A DNA stretch of 12,923 nt from an uncultured Elusimicrobia bacterium (GCA_900321055.1 ONUQ01000140.1:1-12923); one strand, 5' to 3'; shown: positions 5,840 to 12,919, counted from the first letter of the stretch. Numbers and translations are program-made. Notes: generated from the sequence alone by a model not told the origin.

Positions 5840-6382
5840 ATGAAGTATAGATGCAAAGTTTGCGGTTGGGTAAGTGAAGATGTTTCAACAAAACCGGAAA
5901 AATGTCCTATTTGTGGAGCAGAAGCAATAGAAGAAGTAGTTGAAGGTAACAAAACTTATGCTACGGAACACAAAATAGGTGACGGTATTGTAGAAGATAA
6001 AGAAATAATGGAAGGATTAAGAGCAAATTTCAACGGAGAATGTACGGAAGTCGGAATGTATTTGGCAATGAGCAGAGTTGCAGAAAGAGAAGGTTATCCT
6101 GAAATAGCAGAAGCATATAAAAGATATGCTTATGAAGAAGCGGAACATGCTGCAAAATTTGCAGAACTTTTAGGTGAAGTTGTTACGGATTCAACACAGA
6201 AAAATCTTGAACTTAGAGCATCTGCGGAACACGGTGCTTGTGCAGGTAAAATGGATATAGCATTAAAAGCTAAAAAGTTAGGATATGATGCAATTCATGA
6301 TACCGTTCATGAAATGGCAAAAGATGAAGCAAGACACGGTAAAGGTTTTGACGGTCTTTTAAAAAGATATTTTAAAAAATAA
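5840..6382 (+). CDS. Reverse-order rubrerythrin (N-terminal rubredoxin domain, then ferritin-like domain)
   Basis: At 180 residues it has the domains in the opposite order to classical rubrerythrin. A rubredoxin-like FeS4 module holds C5-x-x-C8-G-W and C22-x-x-C25-G (about 1-36), followed by a ferritin-like domain (about 50-178) with diiron-ligand candidates E67/E70, E100-x-x-H103, E130 and E163-x-x-H166. Such reverse rubrerythrins in clostridia act as very active NADH-linked H2O2 and O2 reductases, with separate reductase partners, and are strongly induced by oxygen. GGAGGG precedes the ATG at 5840. A strong terminator follows about 25 nt after the stop, so this gene closes the oxygen-defence block. 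The substrate assignment is by family. Confidence 0.94.
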   Translation: MKYRCKVCGWVSEDVSTKPEKCPICGAEAIEEVVEGNKTYATEHKIGDGIVEDKEIMEGLRANFNGECTEVGMYLAMSRVAEREGYPEIAEAYKRYAYEEAEHAAKFAELLGEVVTDSTQKNLELRASAEHGACAGKMDIALKAKKLGYDAIHDTVHEMAKDEARHGKGFDGLLKRYFKK

Positions 6383-6405
6383 GTTATTGCTGTTTTGTTG
6401 TAAAT

Positions 6406-6442
6406 AAAAAGCTCTTACATAAATATTTGTAAGAGCTTTTTT
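6406..6442 (+). terminator. Rho-independent terminator after the oxygen-defence block
   Basis: A 14-bp perfect stem (6406-6419 with 6428-6441) contains the core GCTCTTACA / TGTAAGAGC and has an 8-nt loop. The right arm runs into a T-tract (6437-6442). Because the left arm starts with AAAAA it could also work on the opposite strand. It is the clearest terminator in the window and separates the reverse rubrerythrin from the NAD operon. Confidence 0.9.
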
Positions 6443-6475
6443 ATGCATAATCATATAGCTTTTTTACATAAAAAT

Positions 6476-6513
6476 ATGCACACTATTGTTCTTTACGATA
6501 GTCCGATATGCAT
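6476..6513 (+). promoter_or_regulatory. Inverted repeat between terminator and NAD-operon promoter
   Basis: ACTATTGT (6482-6489) pairs with ACGATAGT (6495-6502) around TCTTT using one G-T wobble, and outer arms ATGCA (6476-6480) and TGCAT (6509-6513) can also pair. The element ends about 16 bp upstream of the -35 box, where a regulator could bind. It does not match a known NAD-regulator site that I can recall. Confidence 0.35.
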
Positions 6514-6529
6514 TGAAATTCTGCAAAAT

Positions 6530-6558
6530 ATGACAATAAAAATAAAATTTGGTACAAT
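6530..6558 (+). promoter_or_regulatory. Sigma70-type promoter of the NAD salvage operon
   Basis: ATGACA (6530-6535) and TACAAT (6553-6558), each 5/6 to consensus, are separated by 17 bp. Transcription is expected near 6565, giving a leader of about 50 nt before pncA. Confidence 0.75.
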
Positions 6559-6566
6559 TCCGATAT

Positions 6567-6590
6567 CACTCATGGAGAGTGTGTCTTTTT
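6567..6590 (+). promoter_or_regulatory. Small leader hairpin followed by a T-run
   Basis: CACTC (6567-6571) pairs with GAGTG (6577-6581) around ATGGA at the very 5' end of the predicted transcript, with a T-rich run ending at 6590. It may stabilise the mRNA 5' end or act as a weak attenuator. It is too short for a recognised NAD riboswitch. Confidence 0.35.
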
Positions 6591-6616
6591 AATTAATCCG
6601 GGGAGGGTTAAACTAT

Positions 6617-7210
6617 ATGAAAAATGCAGTCATTGTTGTAGACTATCAGTTTGACTTCGCAAATCCGAAAGGAAGCCTTTATGTAAAAGGCGGAGAAATA
6701 CTCCAAAATGAAATCAATTATTTTGTTTTGCAGGCTAAACAAAACGGAGCATTTATAATTGCTTCAAAAGATTGGCATCCTCAAAATCATTTTAGCTTTC
6801 AAGAAAACGGCGGACAATGGCCACCACATTGTATAGCAAATACGAAAGGTTCCGACCTTTGTTTTGATACTTCGGCGGTAGATGTTATTATCAATAAAGG
6901 AAAAGATAAAAATAAAGAGGAGTATTCTTGTGTCATAGACGATGCACTGTTAAATCTTTTAAAAACTTTTGATAATATTTTTGTATGCGGATTAGCTAAA
7001 GATTTTTGTGTATTAAATACGGCAGTAGCATGTCCGATAAATACATTTGATAAAGAAACAAATTCAAACGAAAAAATAATTAATGTTTATGTGGTTGAAA
7101 ATTTGACGAAATCCGTATTTCCGGAACAAGACACAGATACGAAATTAAAAGAAAAAAATATCAAGTTAATAAATATGAAAGATGCCTTAAAGATTATCAA
7201 AGGAGAATAA
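6617..7210 (+). CDS. pncA: Nicotinamidase
   Basis: Hydrolyses nicotinamide to nicotinate and ammonia, the entry step of deamidating NAD salvage. The 197-residue protein is of the isochorismatase-like hydrolase fold. The catalytic triad is D9 (V-V-D-Y-Q-F-D-F), K94 (I-N-K-G-K-D) and C131 (G-L-A-K-D-F-C-V). Metal ligands are D52, H54 and H58 (D-W-H-P-x-N-H) plus H71 (W-P-P-H-C), which distinguish nicotinamidases from isochorismatases. The cis-peptide segment G-L-A before the catalytic Cys is present. A strong GGGGAGGG ribosome-binding site precedes the ATG at 6617. It is the first gene of the operon, with pncB starting 5 nt after its stop. Confidence 0.96.
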   Translation: MKNAVIVVDYQFDFANPKGSLYVKGGEILQNEINYFVLQAKQNGAFIIASKDWHPQNHFSFQENGGQWPPHCIANTKGSDLCFDTSAVDVIINKGKDKNKEEYSCVIDDALLNLLKTFDNIFVCGLAKDFCVLNTAVACPINTFDKETNSNEKIINVYVVENLTKSVFPEQDTDTKLKEKNIKLINMKDALKIIKGE

Positions 7211-7215
7211 GTAAA

Positions 7216-8379
7216 ATGATTATAAAAAGTTTGCTAGATACTGATTTATATAAAATTAATATGTTAAGAGTATATTTTCACAGATTTTCAAATCGTATGG
7301 GAAAATTTACTTTCAAATGCAGAAATAAAGATGTTGTTTTTACACCGTCAATGTTAAAAAGAATTAATGAAGAAATTGACAGTCTTTGTTCTTTAAAATT
7401 TAAAGAAGAAGAAATTCAATATATAGGTAATTTAAGTTGGATGAAAAAGTCTATCGGTTTTTTGGAATTTTTAAGATTGTTTCAATTTAACAGAAATTAC
7501 ATAGATGTACAATTAAATCAAAATCAATTGAAAATAGAAGCCAAAGGTCCTATTTTTATGGTTTCTTATTTTGAAACATTTATTCTTTCCATAGTGTCTG
7601 AAGTATATTATGATGCCATGTATCCTGAAATGGATTATGATTTAGCTAAATCCAGACTTAATGATAAAATAGAATTATTAAAAAGTTGTCCGTTAAAATT
7701 TTCGGAATTTGGAGCAAGAAGAAGATTTTCTTTCAATTGGCACGAAACCGTTATTAAAACATTAATTGAAAAAGTGTCAAAAGATAGTTTTACGGGCACT
7801 TCAGATATGTATTTGGCTATGAAATATAATATTGTTCCTCAGGGAACCATGGCACATGAATTTTTATGTTTAGGACAGGGCTTGGACAGTGTTACTTTGG
7901 CTAAATCCCAAAAATATATGTTTGAACAGTGGGCGGATGAATATAGAGGCTCGTTAGGTATAGCATTGTCCGATAATTTAGGAATAGACAAATTTATAGA
8001 AGATTTTGATTTGTATTTAGCTAAATTATTTAACGGTATAAGGCAAGACAGCGGTGATCCTAAAGTTGTAGCCGAAAAAATGATAAAACATTATAGAAAT
8101 TTAGGTATAGATACAAAATCAAAAACTATAGTGTTCAGTGACTGTTTGGATTTTGATAAAGCCAAAGAGTTGTATAACGAATTTAAAGATAAAATAAATG
8201 TAGCTTTCGGAATAGGAACAAATTTGGTTTGCGATATGGGTATATCTCCTCTTCAATGTGTAATGAAATTAGTTGAAGTTGACGGTAAACCGGTAGCTAA
8301 AATCAGTGATAGTAACGGTAAATTAATGTGTGAAGATCAAAGTTATATAAACTATTTAATGTCGGTCATAAAAAAATAA
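7216..8379 (+). CDS. pncB: Nicotinate phosphoribosyltransferase
   Basis: Joins nicotinate and PRPP to make nicotinate mononucleotide with ATP hydrolysis. The 387-residue protein has the NAPRTase signatures: T-D-L-Y-K near the N-terminus, the nicotinate- and PRPP-binding segments F-G-A-R-R-R (165-170) and G-T-S-D-M-Y-L-A (194-201), G-T-M-A-H-E with H214 as the predicted phosphorylated His, R-Q-D-S-G-D-P (276-282) and F-G-I-G-T (331-335). The length fits the PncB group of about 390-400 residues. The ATG at 7216 is preceded by AAAGGAG, which overlaps the end of pncA, indicating translational coupling. It supplies substrate for the adenylyltransferase encoded two genes downstream. Confidence 0.96.
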   Translation: MIIKSLLDTDLYKINMLRVYFHRFSNRMGKFTFKCRNKDVVFTPSMLKRINEEIDSLCSLKFKEEEIQYIGNLSWMKKSIGFLEFLRLFQFNRNYIDVQLNQNQLKIEAKGPIFMVSYFETFILSIVSEVYYDAMYPEMDYDLAKSRLNDKIELLKSCPLKFSEFGARRRFSFNWHETVIKTLIEKVSKDSFTGTSDMYLAMKYNIVPQGTMAHEFLCLGQGLDSVTLAKSQKYMFEQWADEYRGSLGIALSDNLGIDKFIEDFDLYLAKLFNGIRQDSGDPKVVAEKMIKHYRNLGIDTKSKTIVFSDCLDFDKAKELYNEFKDKINVAFGIGTNLVCDMGISPLQCVMKLVEVDGKPVAKISDSNGKLMCEDQSYINYLMSVIKK

Positions 8380-8387
8380 AAGATATT

Positions 8388-8501
8388 ATGTCAAATTTAG
8401 ACCGAACTTTGTTTAATGCGGATGACAGACTTTCTTTTATAACAAAATTTATAACCGATTTTGTACGGATAAAAATATATATGATTTCACATAAGAGATA
8501 A
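8388..8501 (+). CDS. Possible small protein of 37 residues between pncB and nadE
   Basis: An ATG at 8388, 8 nt after the pncB stop, opens a 37-codon frame ending at TAA 8499-8501. The product would be short and basic with a hydrophobic middle (F-I-T-K-F-I-T-D-F). It has no good ribosome-binding site and I recognise no family. Its main support is that it fills most of the only sizeable gap (147 nt) in an otherwise tight operon. It is more likely spacer than gene. Confidence 0.2.
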   Translation: MSNLDRTLFNADDRLSFITKFITDFVRIKIYMISHKR

Positions 8502-8526
8502 AGAATTAAATTTATGGGAGAATAAA

Positions 8527-9237
8527 ATGATAACTAATGAACAGGTAATACAAAATATTAAAGATTGGTTTGGCAAAAATAAAATAACTAAAGCCGTTAT
8601 TAATATTTCGGGAGGAGCAGACAGTACTTATGTTGCCTGGGTTTTGGTTAAGGCATTGGGTAAAGAAAATGTAATAGGATTATTACAGCCTAACGGTGAA
8701 CAAAAAGATATATCTTATGCAAAACAGGTAGTGGAACTTTTAGACATTAAGCATAACATAATAAATATTAAATGCCAATATGATAATACTATGGAAAATA
8801 TTTCGGATAAATCGGTGTTTACCAATGAAACGGGTGTTTATAATGCAAAAATAAATATTGCTCCCAGATTAAGAATGGTTAATGCTTATGCCGTAGCCAA
8901 TGCGGTTTGCGGTGCTGTTGTAGGTACGGGAAATGCATCGGAAAGATATATAGGTTTTTTTACAAAGTGGGGTGACGGAGCCTGTGATTTTAATCCCATA
9001 AAAAATATTTGTAAAACCGATTTAATTCAAATGGGGTTAGAACTGGGTATTCCGGAAAAACTTATATGTAAAACACCGTCCGACGGACTTACGGGTTTAA
9101 CGGATGAACAAAAGTACGGTTTTACATATAAAGTTTTAGATGAATATATTAAAACAGGTAAATGTGATAATGAAGAAATAAAAGAAAAAATAGATAGAAT
9201 GCATAAAAACAGCAGACATAAATTTGAGGAAATTTAA
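8527..9237 (+). CDS. nadE: NH3-dependent NAD synthetase
   Basis: Converts nicotinate adenine dinucleotide to NAD using ATP and ammonia, the last step of the operon's pathway. The 236-residue protein is an N-type ATP pyrophosphatase. The phosphate loop is S-G-G-A-D-S (28-33); the conserved blocks P-R-L-R-M (113-117), G-T-G-N-A-S-E-R-Y-I-G-F-F-T-K-W-G-D-G-A (133-152) and P-S-D-G-L (184-188) bind NaAD and ATP. No glutaminase domain is present, so it should use free ammonia. It is a little shorter than many bacterial NadE proteins (245-275 residues). GGGAGA precedes the ATG at 8527. Its stop precedes the ATG of the next gene by one base. Confidence 0.96.
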   Translation: MITNEQVIQNIKDWFGKNKITKAVINISGGADSTYVAWVLVKALGKENVIGLLQPNGEQKDISYAKQVVELLDIKHNIINIKCQYDNTMENISDKSVFTNETGVYNAKINIAPRLRMVNAYAVANAVCGAVVGTGNASERYIGFFTKWGDGACDFNPIKNICKTDLIQMGLELGIPEKLICKTPSDGLTGLTDEQKYGFTYKVLDEYIKTGKCDNEEIKEKIDRMHKNSRHKFEEI

Positions 9238-9238
9238 G

Positions 9239-10261
9239 ATGAATAAATTAGATGCAATAGTTTATATAGGAAGATTTCAACCGTTTACCAATGCTCATTA
9301 TAAAATAGTAAAAATGGCATTAGAGACGGCAACCAAAGTAATAATAGTTATCGGATCGGCTAAAAGAGCCAGAAACATTAGAAATCCGTGGACGGCAGAA
9401 GAAAGAAGAGATATGATTTCTTCCGTTAAAGATTTTAAAGATTATGATATAGAGTTTATACTTCAACCTAATTCCAATTATAATTTTAATTGGTGGCTTA
9501 AAGATATACAGGAACAAGTATCTAAAATAACAAATAAAAACGATAAGATAGGTATAATCGGCTACAAAAAAGATTCAAGCTCTTATTATCTTAATTATTT
9601 TCCGCAATGGAAATTTATAGATGTGCCCGAATTGGAAAACGGATTATCCGCAACCGAAATAAGAGATTTGTTTTTTGAAAAAGCCAAAATAACACAATCT
9701 GCCGTAAATGCCGATGTATATCAATGGCTTTTAAATTGGAAAAAAAATAATATTGAATTATTTAATAATTTGGTTAGTGAAAAAAAGTTTATAACCGATT
9801 ATAAAAAGAAATGGGAAAATGCACCGTTTCAACCGATATTTGTTACAACAGATACAATGGTAATTTGTAAAGGGCAAATATTATTGATTAAAAGAAAATA
9901 TAATCCGGGTAAAGATTTATATGCAATGCCGGGAGGATTTTTAAATCCTGACGAATATCTTAAAGATTGTGCGGTAAGAGAACTTAAAGAAGAAACAGGG
10001 ATAGATGTTGATAAATCAATACTAAAAAACAGTATAGAATTAACAAAGGTATTTGACGAACCGTACAGAGAAACCAGAGGCAGAGGTATTACTCACTGTT
10101 TTTTGATTAATTTAAAATTAAAAGAATTACCCAAAGTAAAAGGTAGCACTGATGCTTACGGTGCAAGCTGGATACCGTTAGGCAGTTTGGATTCCATGCA
10201 AGACCGATTTTTTGGGGACCATTATCAAATTATAAAAAATATGTTAGTGCAAATTGATTAA
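9239..10261 (+). CDS. nadM: Bifunctional NMN adenylyltransferase / Nudix hydrolase (NadM-Nudix)
   Basis: The 340-residue product is a two-domain fusion like Synechocystis slr0787 and Francisella NadM-Nudix. The N-terminal nucleotidylyltransferase (about 1-170) has G-R-F-Q-P-F-T-N-A-H (11-20), a T-x-x-H version of the (H/T)-x-G-H motif, and L-S-A-T-E-I-R (136-142). The C-terminal Nudix domain (about 195-335) has a complete box, G233-x5-E239-x7-R-E-L-x-E-E-x-G-I (to 255). The first domain should adenylylate NaMN or NMN; the second typically hydrolyses ADP-ribose. In this operon NaMN is the logical substrate. The ATG at 9239 is chosen over an in-frame TTG at 9224 because GAGGA (9226-9230) lies 8 nt upstream and family homology starts there. 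It is the last gene of the operon. Confidence 0.93.
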   Translation: MNKLDAIVYIGRFQPFTNAHYKIVKMALETATKVIIVIGSAKRARNIRNPWTAEERRDMISSVKDFKDYDIEFILQPNSNYNFNWWLKDIQEQVSKITNKNDKIGIIGYKKDSSSYYLNYFPQWKFIDVPELENGLSATEIRDLFFEKAKITQSAVNADVYQWLLNWKKNNIELFNNLVSEKKFITDYKKKWENAPFQPIFVTTDTMVICKGQILLIKRKYNPGKDLYAMPGGFLNPDEYLKDCAVRELKEETGIDVDKSILKNSIELTKVFDEPYRETRGRGITHCFLINLKLKELPKVKGSTDAYGASWIPLGSLDSMQDRFFGDHYQIIKNMLVQID

Positions 10262-10301
10262 AAAATTTGAAATTTTTATAAAAGAAAAAACAATATATAA
10301 A

Positions 10302-10329
10302 ATTTGTATTTTTTAAATAATATACAAAT
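10302..10329 (+). promoter_or_regulatory. Inverted repeat upstream of waaA
   Basis: ATTTGTAT (10302-10309) and ATACAAAT (10322-10329) are perfect 8-base arms 12 nt apart. The right arm would overlap the -35 region of the waaA promoter, so it could be an operator. It could also be a weak 3' hairpin of the NAD operon. Chance is possible in this AT-rich gap. Confidence 0.3.
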
Positions 10330-10344
10330 GACTTCATTTTAATA

Positions 10345-10350
10345 TATAAT
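10345..10350 (+). promoter_or_regulatory. Candidate -10 box of waaA, leaderless arrangement
   Basis: A perfect TATAAT lies 7 nt upstream of the waaA ATG, so initiation would fall at or next to the start codon. No clear -35 box is seen at 17 bp and no ribosome-binding site precedes the ATG. Confidence 0.45.
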
Positions 10351-10357
10351 AATAGAT

Positions 10358-11608
10358 ATGATTAATATATTACTCTTTTTATACAATTGTTTACTTATAA
10401 TATTTTTGGTTCCTATACTTTTGGCGATTATTTTGGCAGGCAAGAAAAATCGGCAGGAATTTTTTTATTGCATAAAAGAAAGATTATCCCAATGGAAAGA
10501 GCTTAAACTTGATAAAAATAAAAAAACAGTTTGGATACATTGTGCTTCTTTAGGTGAAGCAAAGGCAGTAGAACCGATGATATCACATTTGCAAGATTAT
10601 AATATTATCGTTTCTACTATTACAAAATCCGCAAGAGAATATGTTTCAAAAATAAAAGGAATATCTTATTTTGCTCTTGCTCCCGTAGATTCGTATCCGT
10701 TTATTTCTTCTATGATAAAAAAAATAAAGCCGGATGTTCTTATACTTATAGAAACGGAATTTTGGCCCGGTATGATAACTTGTGCGAATAAAGAAGGAAC
10801 AAAAATTATAACGGTTAACGGAAGAATTTCTAAAGGAGCTTTTCCGTACTACAAATTAACTAAATTTTTTTGGAAACCTTTTTTAAATCTTATTAATTAT
10901 ATTTCGGTTAGAAATCAACATGACTATGACAGATTTGTGGAATTGGCAGGTAATAAAGATAAAGTAGGTATTACCGGAAATATAAAATATGACAGAGATT
11001 TTAAAAGTGAGACCGTAACAAAAGAAAATTTATATTTTAGTTCTGAAGATTTTATATTTACTGCAGGTAGCACGAGGGAAGGGGAAGAAAGTATAGTAAT
11101 AAAAACTTTTATAAAGTTAAAAGAAAATTTTAAAAATTTAAAATTAATTCTTGCACCGCGACATATTTCAAGAGTTCAGGAAATTGTTTCTTTATTAAAA
11201 AAGAATAATTTATCTTTTGAACTTTTTTCCAAACTTACAAATTCCATAAAAGATGTAATAATCATAGATGTTTTTGGAAAATTACAAGCCATATATTCCG
11301 TATCGGATATAGTTTTTATAGGCGGTTCAATTGTAAATAAAGGCGGGCAAAACCCTATAGAACCGGCAGCTTATTCTAAACCGATAATTTTCGGACAGTA
11401 TATGTTTAATTTTGAAAACGAGTCCGTTTCGTTAAAAAATAACGGTGCATTTGAAATTAAAAACGATAAAGAATTTTTTGATATAGCTACAAAACTTTTA
11501 AGTGATAAGAATTTGAGAGAAGAAACCGGTAAAAAAGCACTTGAAGTTGTAAACAGCCAAAAAGGTGCAATAGAAAAAAATATAAAAATAATTAAAGAGT
11601 ATTTATAA
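10358..11608 (+). CDS. waaA: 3-deoxy-D-manno-octulosonic acid (Kdo) transferase
   Basis: Transfers Kdo from CMP-Kdo to lipid IVA on the inner face of the cytoplasmic membrane (family GT30), so the cell makes LPS. The 416-residue protein starts with a hydrophobic membrane anchor (about 3-27). Family motifs follow: W-I-H-C-A-S-L-G-E (59-67, with the likely catalytic base E67), E-T-E-F-W-P (132-137), N-G-R-I-S (154-158), G-N-I-K-Y-D (207-212), A-G-S-T-R-E-G-E-E (236-244), L-A-P-R-H (265-269) and G-G-S-x-V-N-K-G-G-Q-N-P-I-E-P (322-336). No upstream in-frame start exists, since a stop lies at 10340-10342. There is no ribosome-binding site and the -10 box is 7 nt away, suggesting a leaderless message. 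Number of Kdo residues added is not predictable. Confidence 0.95.
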   Translation: MINILLFLYNCLLIIFLVPILLAIILAGKKNRQEFFYCIKERLSQWKELKLDKNKKTVWIHCASLGEAKAVEPMISHLQDYNIIVSTITKSAREYVSKIKGISYFALAPVDSYPFISSMIKKIKPDVLILIETEFWPGMITCANKEGTKIITVNGRISKGAFPYYKLTKFFWKPFLNLINYISVRNQHDYDRFVELAGNKDKVGITGNIKYDRDFKSETVTKENLYFSSEDFIFTAGSTREGEESIVIKTFIKLKENFKNLKLILAPRHISRVQEIVSLLKKNNLSFELFSKLTNSIKDVIIIDVFGKLQAIYSVSDIVFIGGSIVNKGGQNPIEPAAYSKPIIFGQYMFNFENESVSLKNNGAFEIKNDKEFFDIATKLLSDKNLREETGKKALEVVNSQKGAIEKNIKIIKEYL

Positions 11609-12678
11609 TGGCAAATAAAATTATAGAGTTTTTAGAAAACAGTCTTAAACCTAAAATATTGATAGTTCAACCGAGCAGAATGGGTGATATAATATTTGCT
11701 TTACCTGCTGTTGTAGAAATTAAAAAGAAATATCCTCATTCGCATATCAGTTGGATAGCAGACGAAAGATGTGCGGAAATCTTAAGCGGAAACTCTATAA
11801 TAGATAATTTAATCGTGTTTGACAGAACAAAAATCACTCTTTCGTATTTAAAACAAATGTATAAAAATTTAAGAGACCAAAAGTTTGATTTAAGTATAGA
11901 TTTTCATGGTCTGTTTAAATCGGCAGTTATAGTTAAAATGGCAGGAGCAAAATATAAACTTGCTTCATCATCCACAAACGGAATGAGAGAATTTTCTTGG
12001 TTGTTTTCCAAAGAAATTAAACCTTGGACAAAAGATACACATTGCATAGAAAGACATTTGGCAGTTGCAAAATATCTCGGTTGCGAGTTTGATATAAATA
12101 ATTTAGATTTTAATTTACAAATAGATGAAAAATATATTTTAGAAATTAAAGCAATACTAAAAAAAGAAAAAATTGATTTAGATGAAAAGCTTGTTTTAGT
12201 TCATCCCGGTGGCGGTTGGATATCAAGAAGATGGTCAAGTTTAAAATTTGCACAAACCATAGATTTAATAAATGAACTTTTTAAGGTTAATGTAATACTT
12301 ATAGGCGGTAAAGAAGGCGGAGCAAGCGAAAAAGGTCTTGATGAAGAAATAATATCTTTATCTAAAACAAAGAAAATAGTGAATCTTACGGGAAAGCTTA
12401 CATTAAAACAGCTTATGGCATTATTTAAATTTACAAATTTATTTTTGGCAAACGAAGCAGGTCCTATGCATATAGCAACGGCATTAAAAGTTCCGTCAAT
12501 TGCAATTTTAGGTCCGACAGATGCAAACAGAACAGGTCCTTTTAAAGGTAATACTGTAATTATTCAAAAGAAAGTGGCTTGCCAACCATGTAGGAACAGG
12601 AATTGTACGAATTTGATTTGTATGAAACTTGTTACTGTTGATGAAGTTTTTTATGAAGTTTGCAACAAACTAAAATAA
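11608..12678 (+). CDS. Family GT9 glycosyltransferase, probable LPS heptosyltransferase
   Basis: Probably adds heptose, or another sugar, to the Kdo-lipid A inner core from a nucleotide-activated donor at the cytoplasmic membrane. The 356-residue GT9 protein has the N-terminal motif I-L-I-V-Q-P-S-R-M-G-D-I-I (17-29), with D27 at the position of the catalytic Asp of WaaC. It also has H-P-G-G-G (199-203), the donor-binding N-E-A-G-P-M-H-I-A (282-290), and L-G-P-T-D (301-305). A Cys cluster C325-x2-C328-x4-C333-x4-C338 near the C-terminus is common in this family. The ATG overlaps the waaA stop by one base (TAATG), so the two are translationally coupled. WaaC and WaaF and other GT9 enzymes cannot be separated by eye; no heptose synthesis genes are in the window. 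Confidence 0.9.
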   Translation: MANKIIEFLENSLKPKILIVQPSRMGDIIFALPAVVEIKKKYPHSHISWIADERCAEILSGNSIIDNLIVFDRTKITLSYLKQMYKNLRDQKFDLSIDFHGLFKSAVIVKMAGAKYKLASSSTNGMREFSWLFSKEIKPWTKDTHCIERHLAVAKYLGCEFDINNLDFNLQIDEKYILEIKAILKKEKIDLDEKLVLVHPGGGWISRRWSSLKFAQTIDLINELFKVNVILIGGKEGGASEKGLDEEIISLSKTKKIVNLTGKLTLKQLMALFKFTNLFLANEAGPMHIATALKVPSIAILGPTDANRTGPFKGNTVIIQKKVACQPCRNRNCTNLICMKLVTVDEVFYEVCNKLK

Positions 12679-12758
12679 GCAAATTTTTTGCATAATCTCG
12701 CATTTCCATATTTTGTGTACCGAAATCAAAAAAAAATAAATCCGTTTTCCTCTTTTTT

Positions 12759-12788
12759 GTCATTCCCGAAAGTAGTAATCGGGAATCC
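12759..12788 (+). repeat. Palindromic intergenic repeat, family A, copy 1
   Basis: ATTCCCGA (12762-12769) pairs with TCGGGAAT (12779-12786) around a 9-nt loop, preceded by a T-run and followed by an A-run. It is the better preserved relative of 5090-5118. Confidence 0.88.
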
Positions 12789-12822
12789 ATAAAAAAATGC
12801 CGTTTCCATCTTTGCCTTTGCC

Positions 12823-12853
12823 GTCATTCCGTGACCGAAGGTCGTGGCAATCC
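12823..12853 (+). repeat. Palindromic intergenic repeat, family B-like, copy 3
   Basis: It begins GTCATTCC and ends GTGGCAATCC. Inner arms GACC (12833-12836) and GGTC (12840-12843) enclose GAA, and outer ATT-CC and GG-C-AAT can pair with one bulge. It shares the GTCATT and GTGGCAATC ends with the element at 5022-5060 but has a different, GC-richer core. Confidence 0.7.
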
Positions 12854-12887
12854 ACCGCCGTTTCCGTTGTTGTTTTTTATTTTCCAT

Positions 12888-12919
12888 AGACTGCCACACC
12901 CTAACGGGTTCGCAGTGAC
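12888..12919 (-). repeat. Palindromic intergenic repeat, family C, copy 2 (inverted)
   Basis: Read on the minus strand, this 32-nt element matches 2593-2624 at 31 of 32 positions. ACTGC/GCAGT and ACCC/GGGT stems are kept and the only change is in the four-base loop. It lies at the right edge of the window and may continue beyond it. Confidence 0.85.

Noticed and set aside
6443..6592. An ATG-started frame of 49 codons between the reverse rubrerythrin and pncA
   Set aside because: It starts on the T-tract of the terminator, has no ribosome-binding site, and runs through the promoter and leader hairpin of the NAD operon. The composition looks like translated intergenic DNA.
10261..10277. AAAAATTT-G-AAATTTTT palindrome after nadM as a terminator
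   Set aside because: All A/T with a one-base centre, so it cannot form a normal hairpin loop and has no GC core. It is expected by chance at this base composition.
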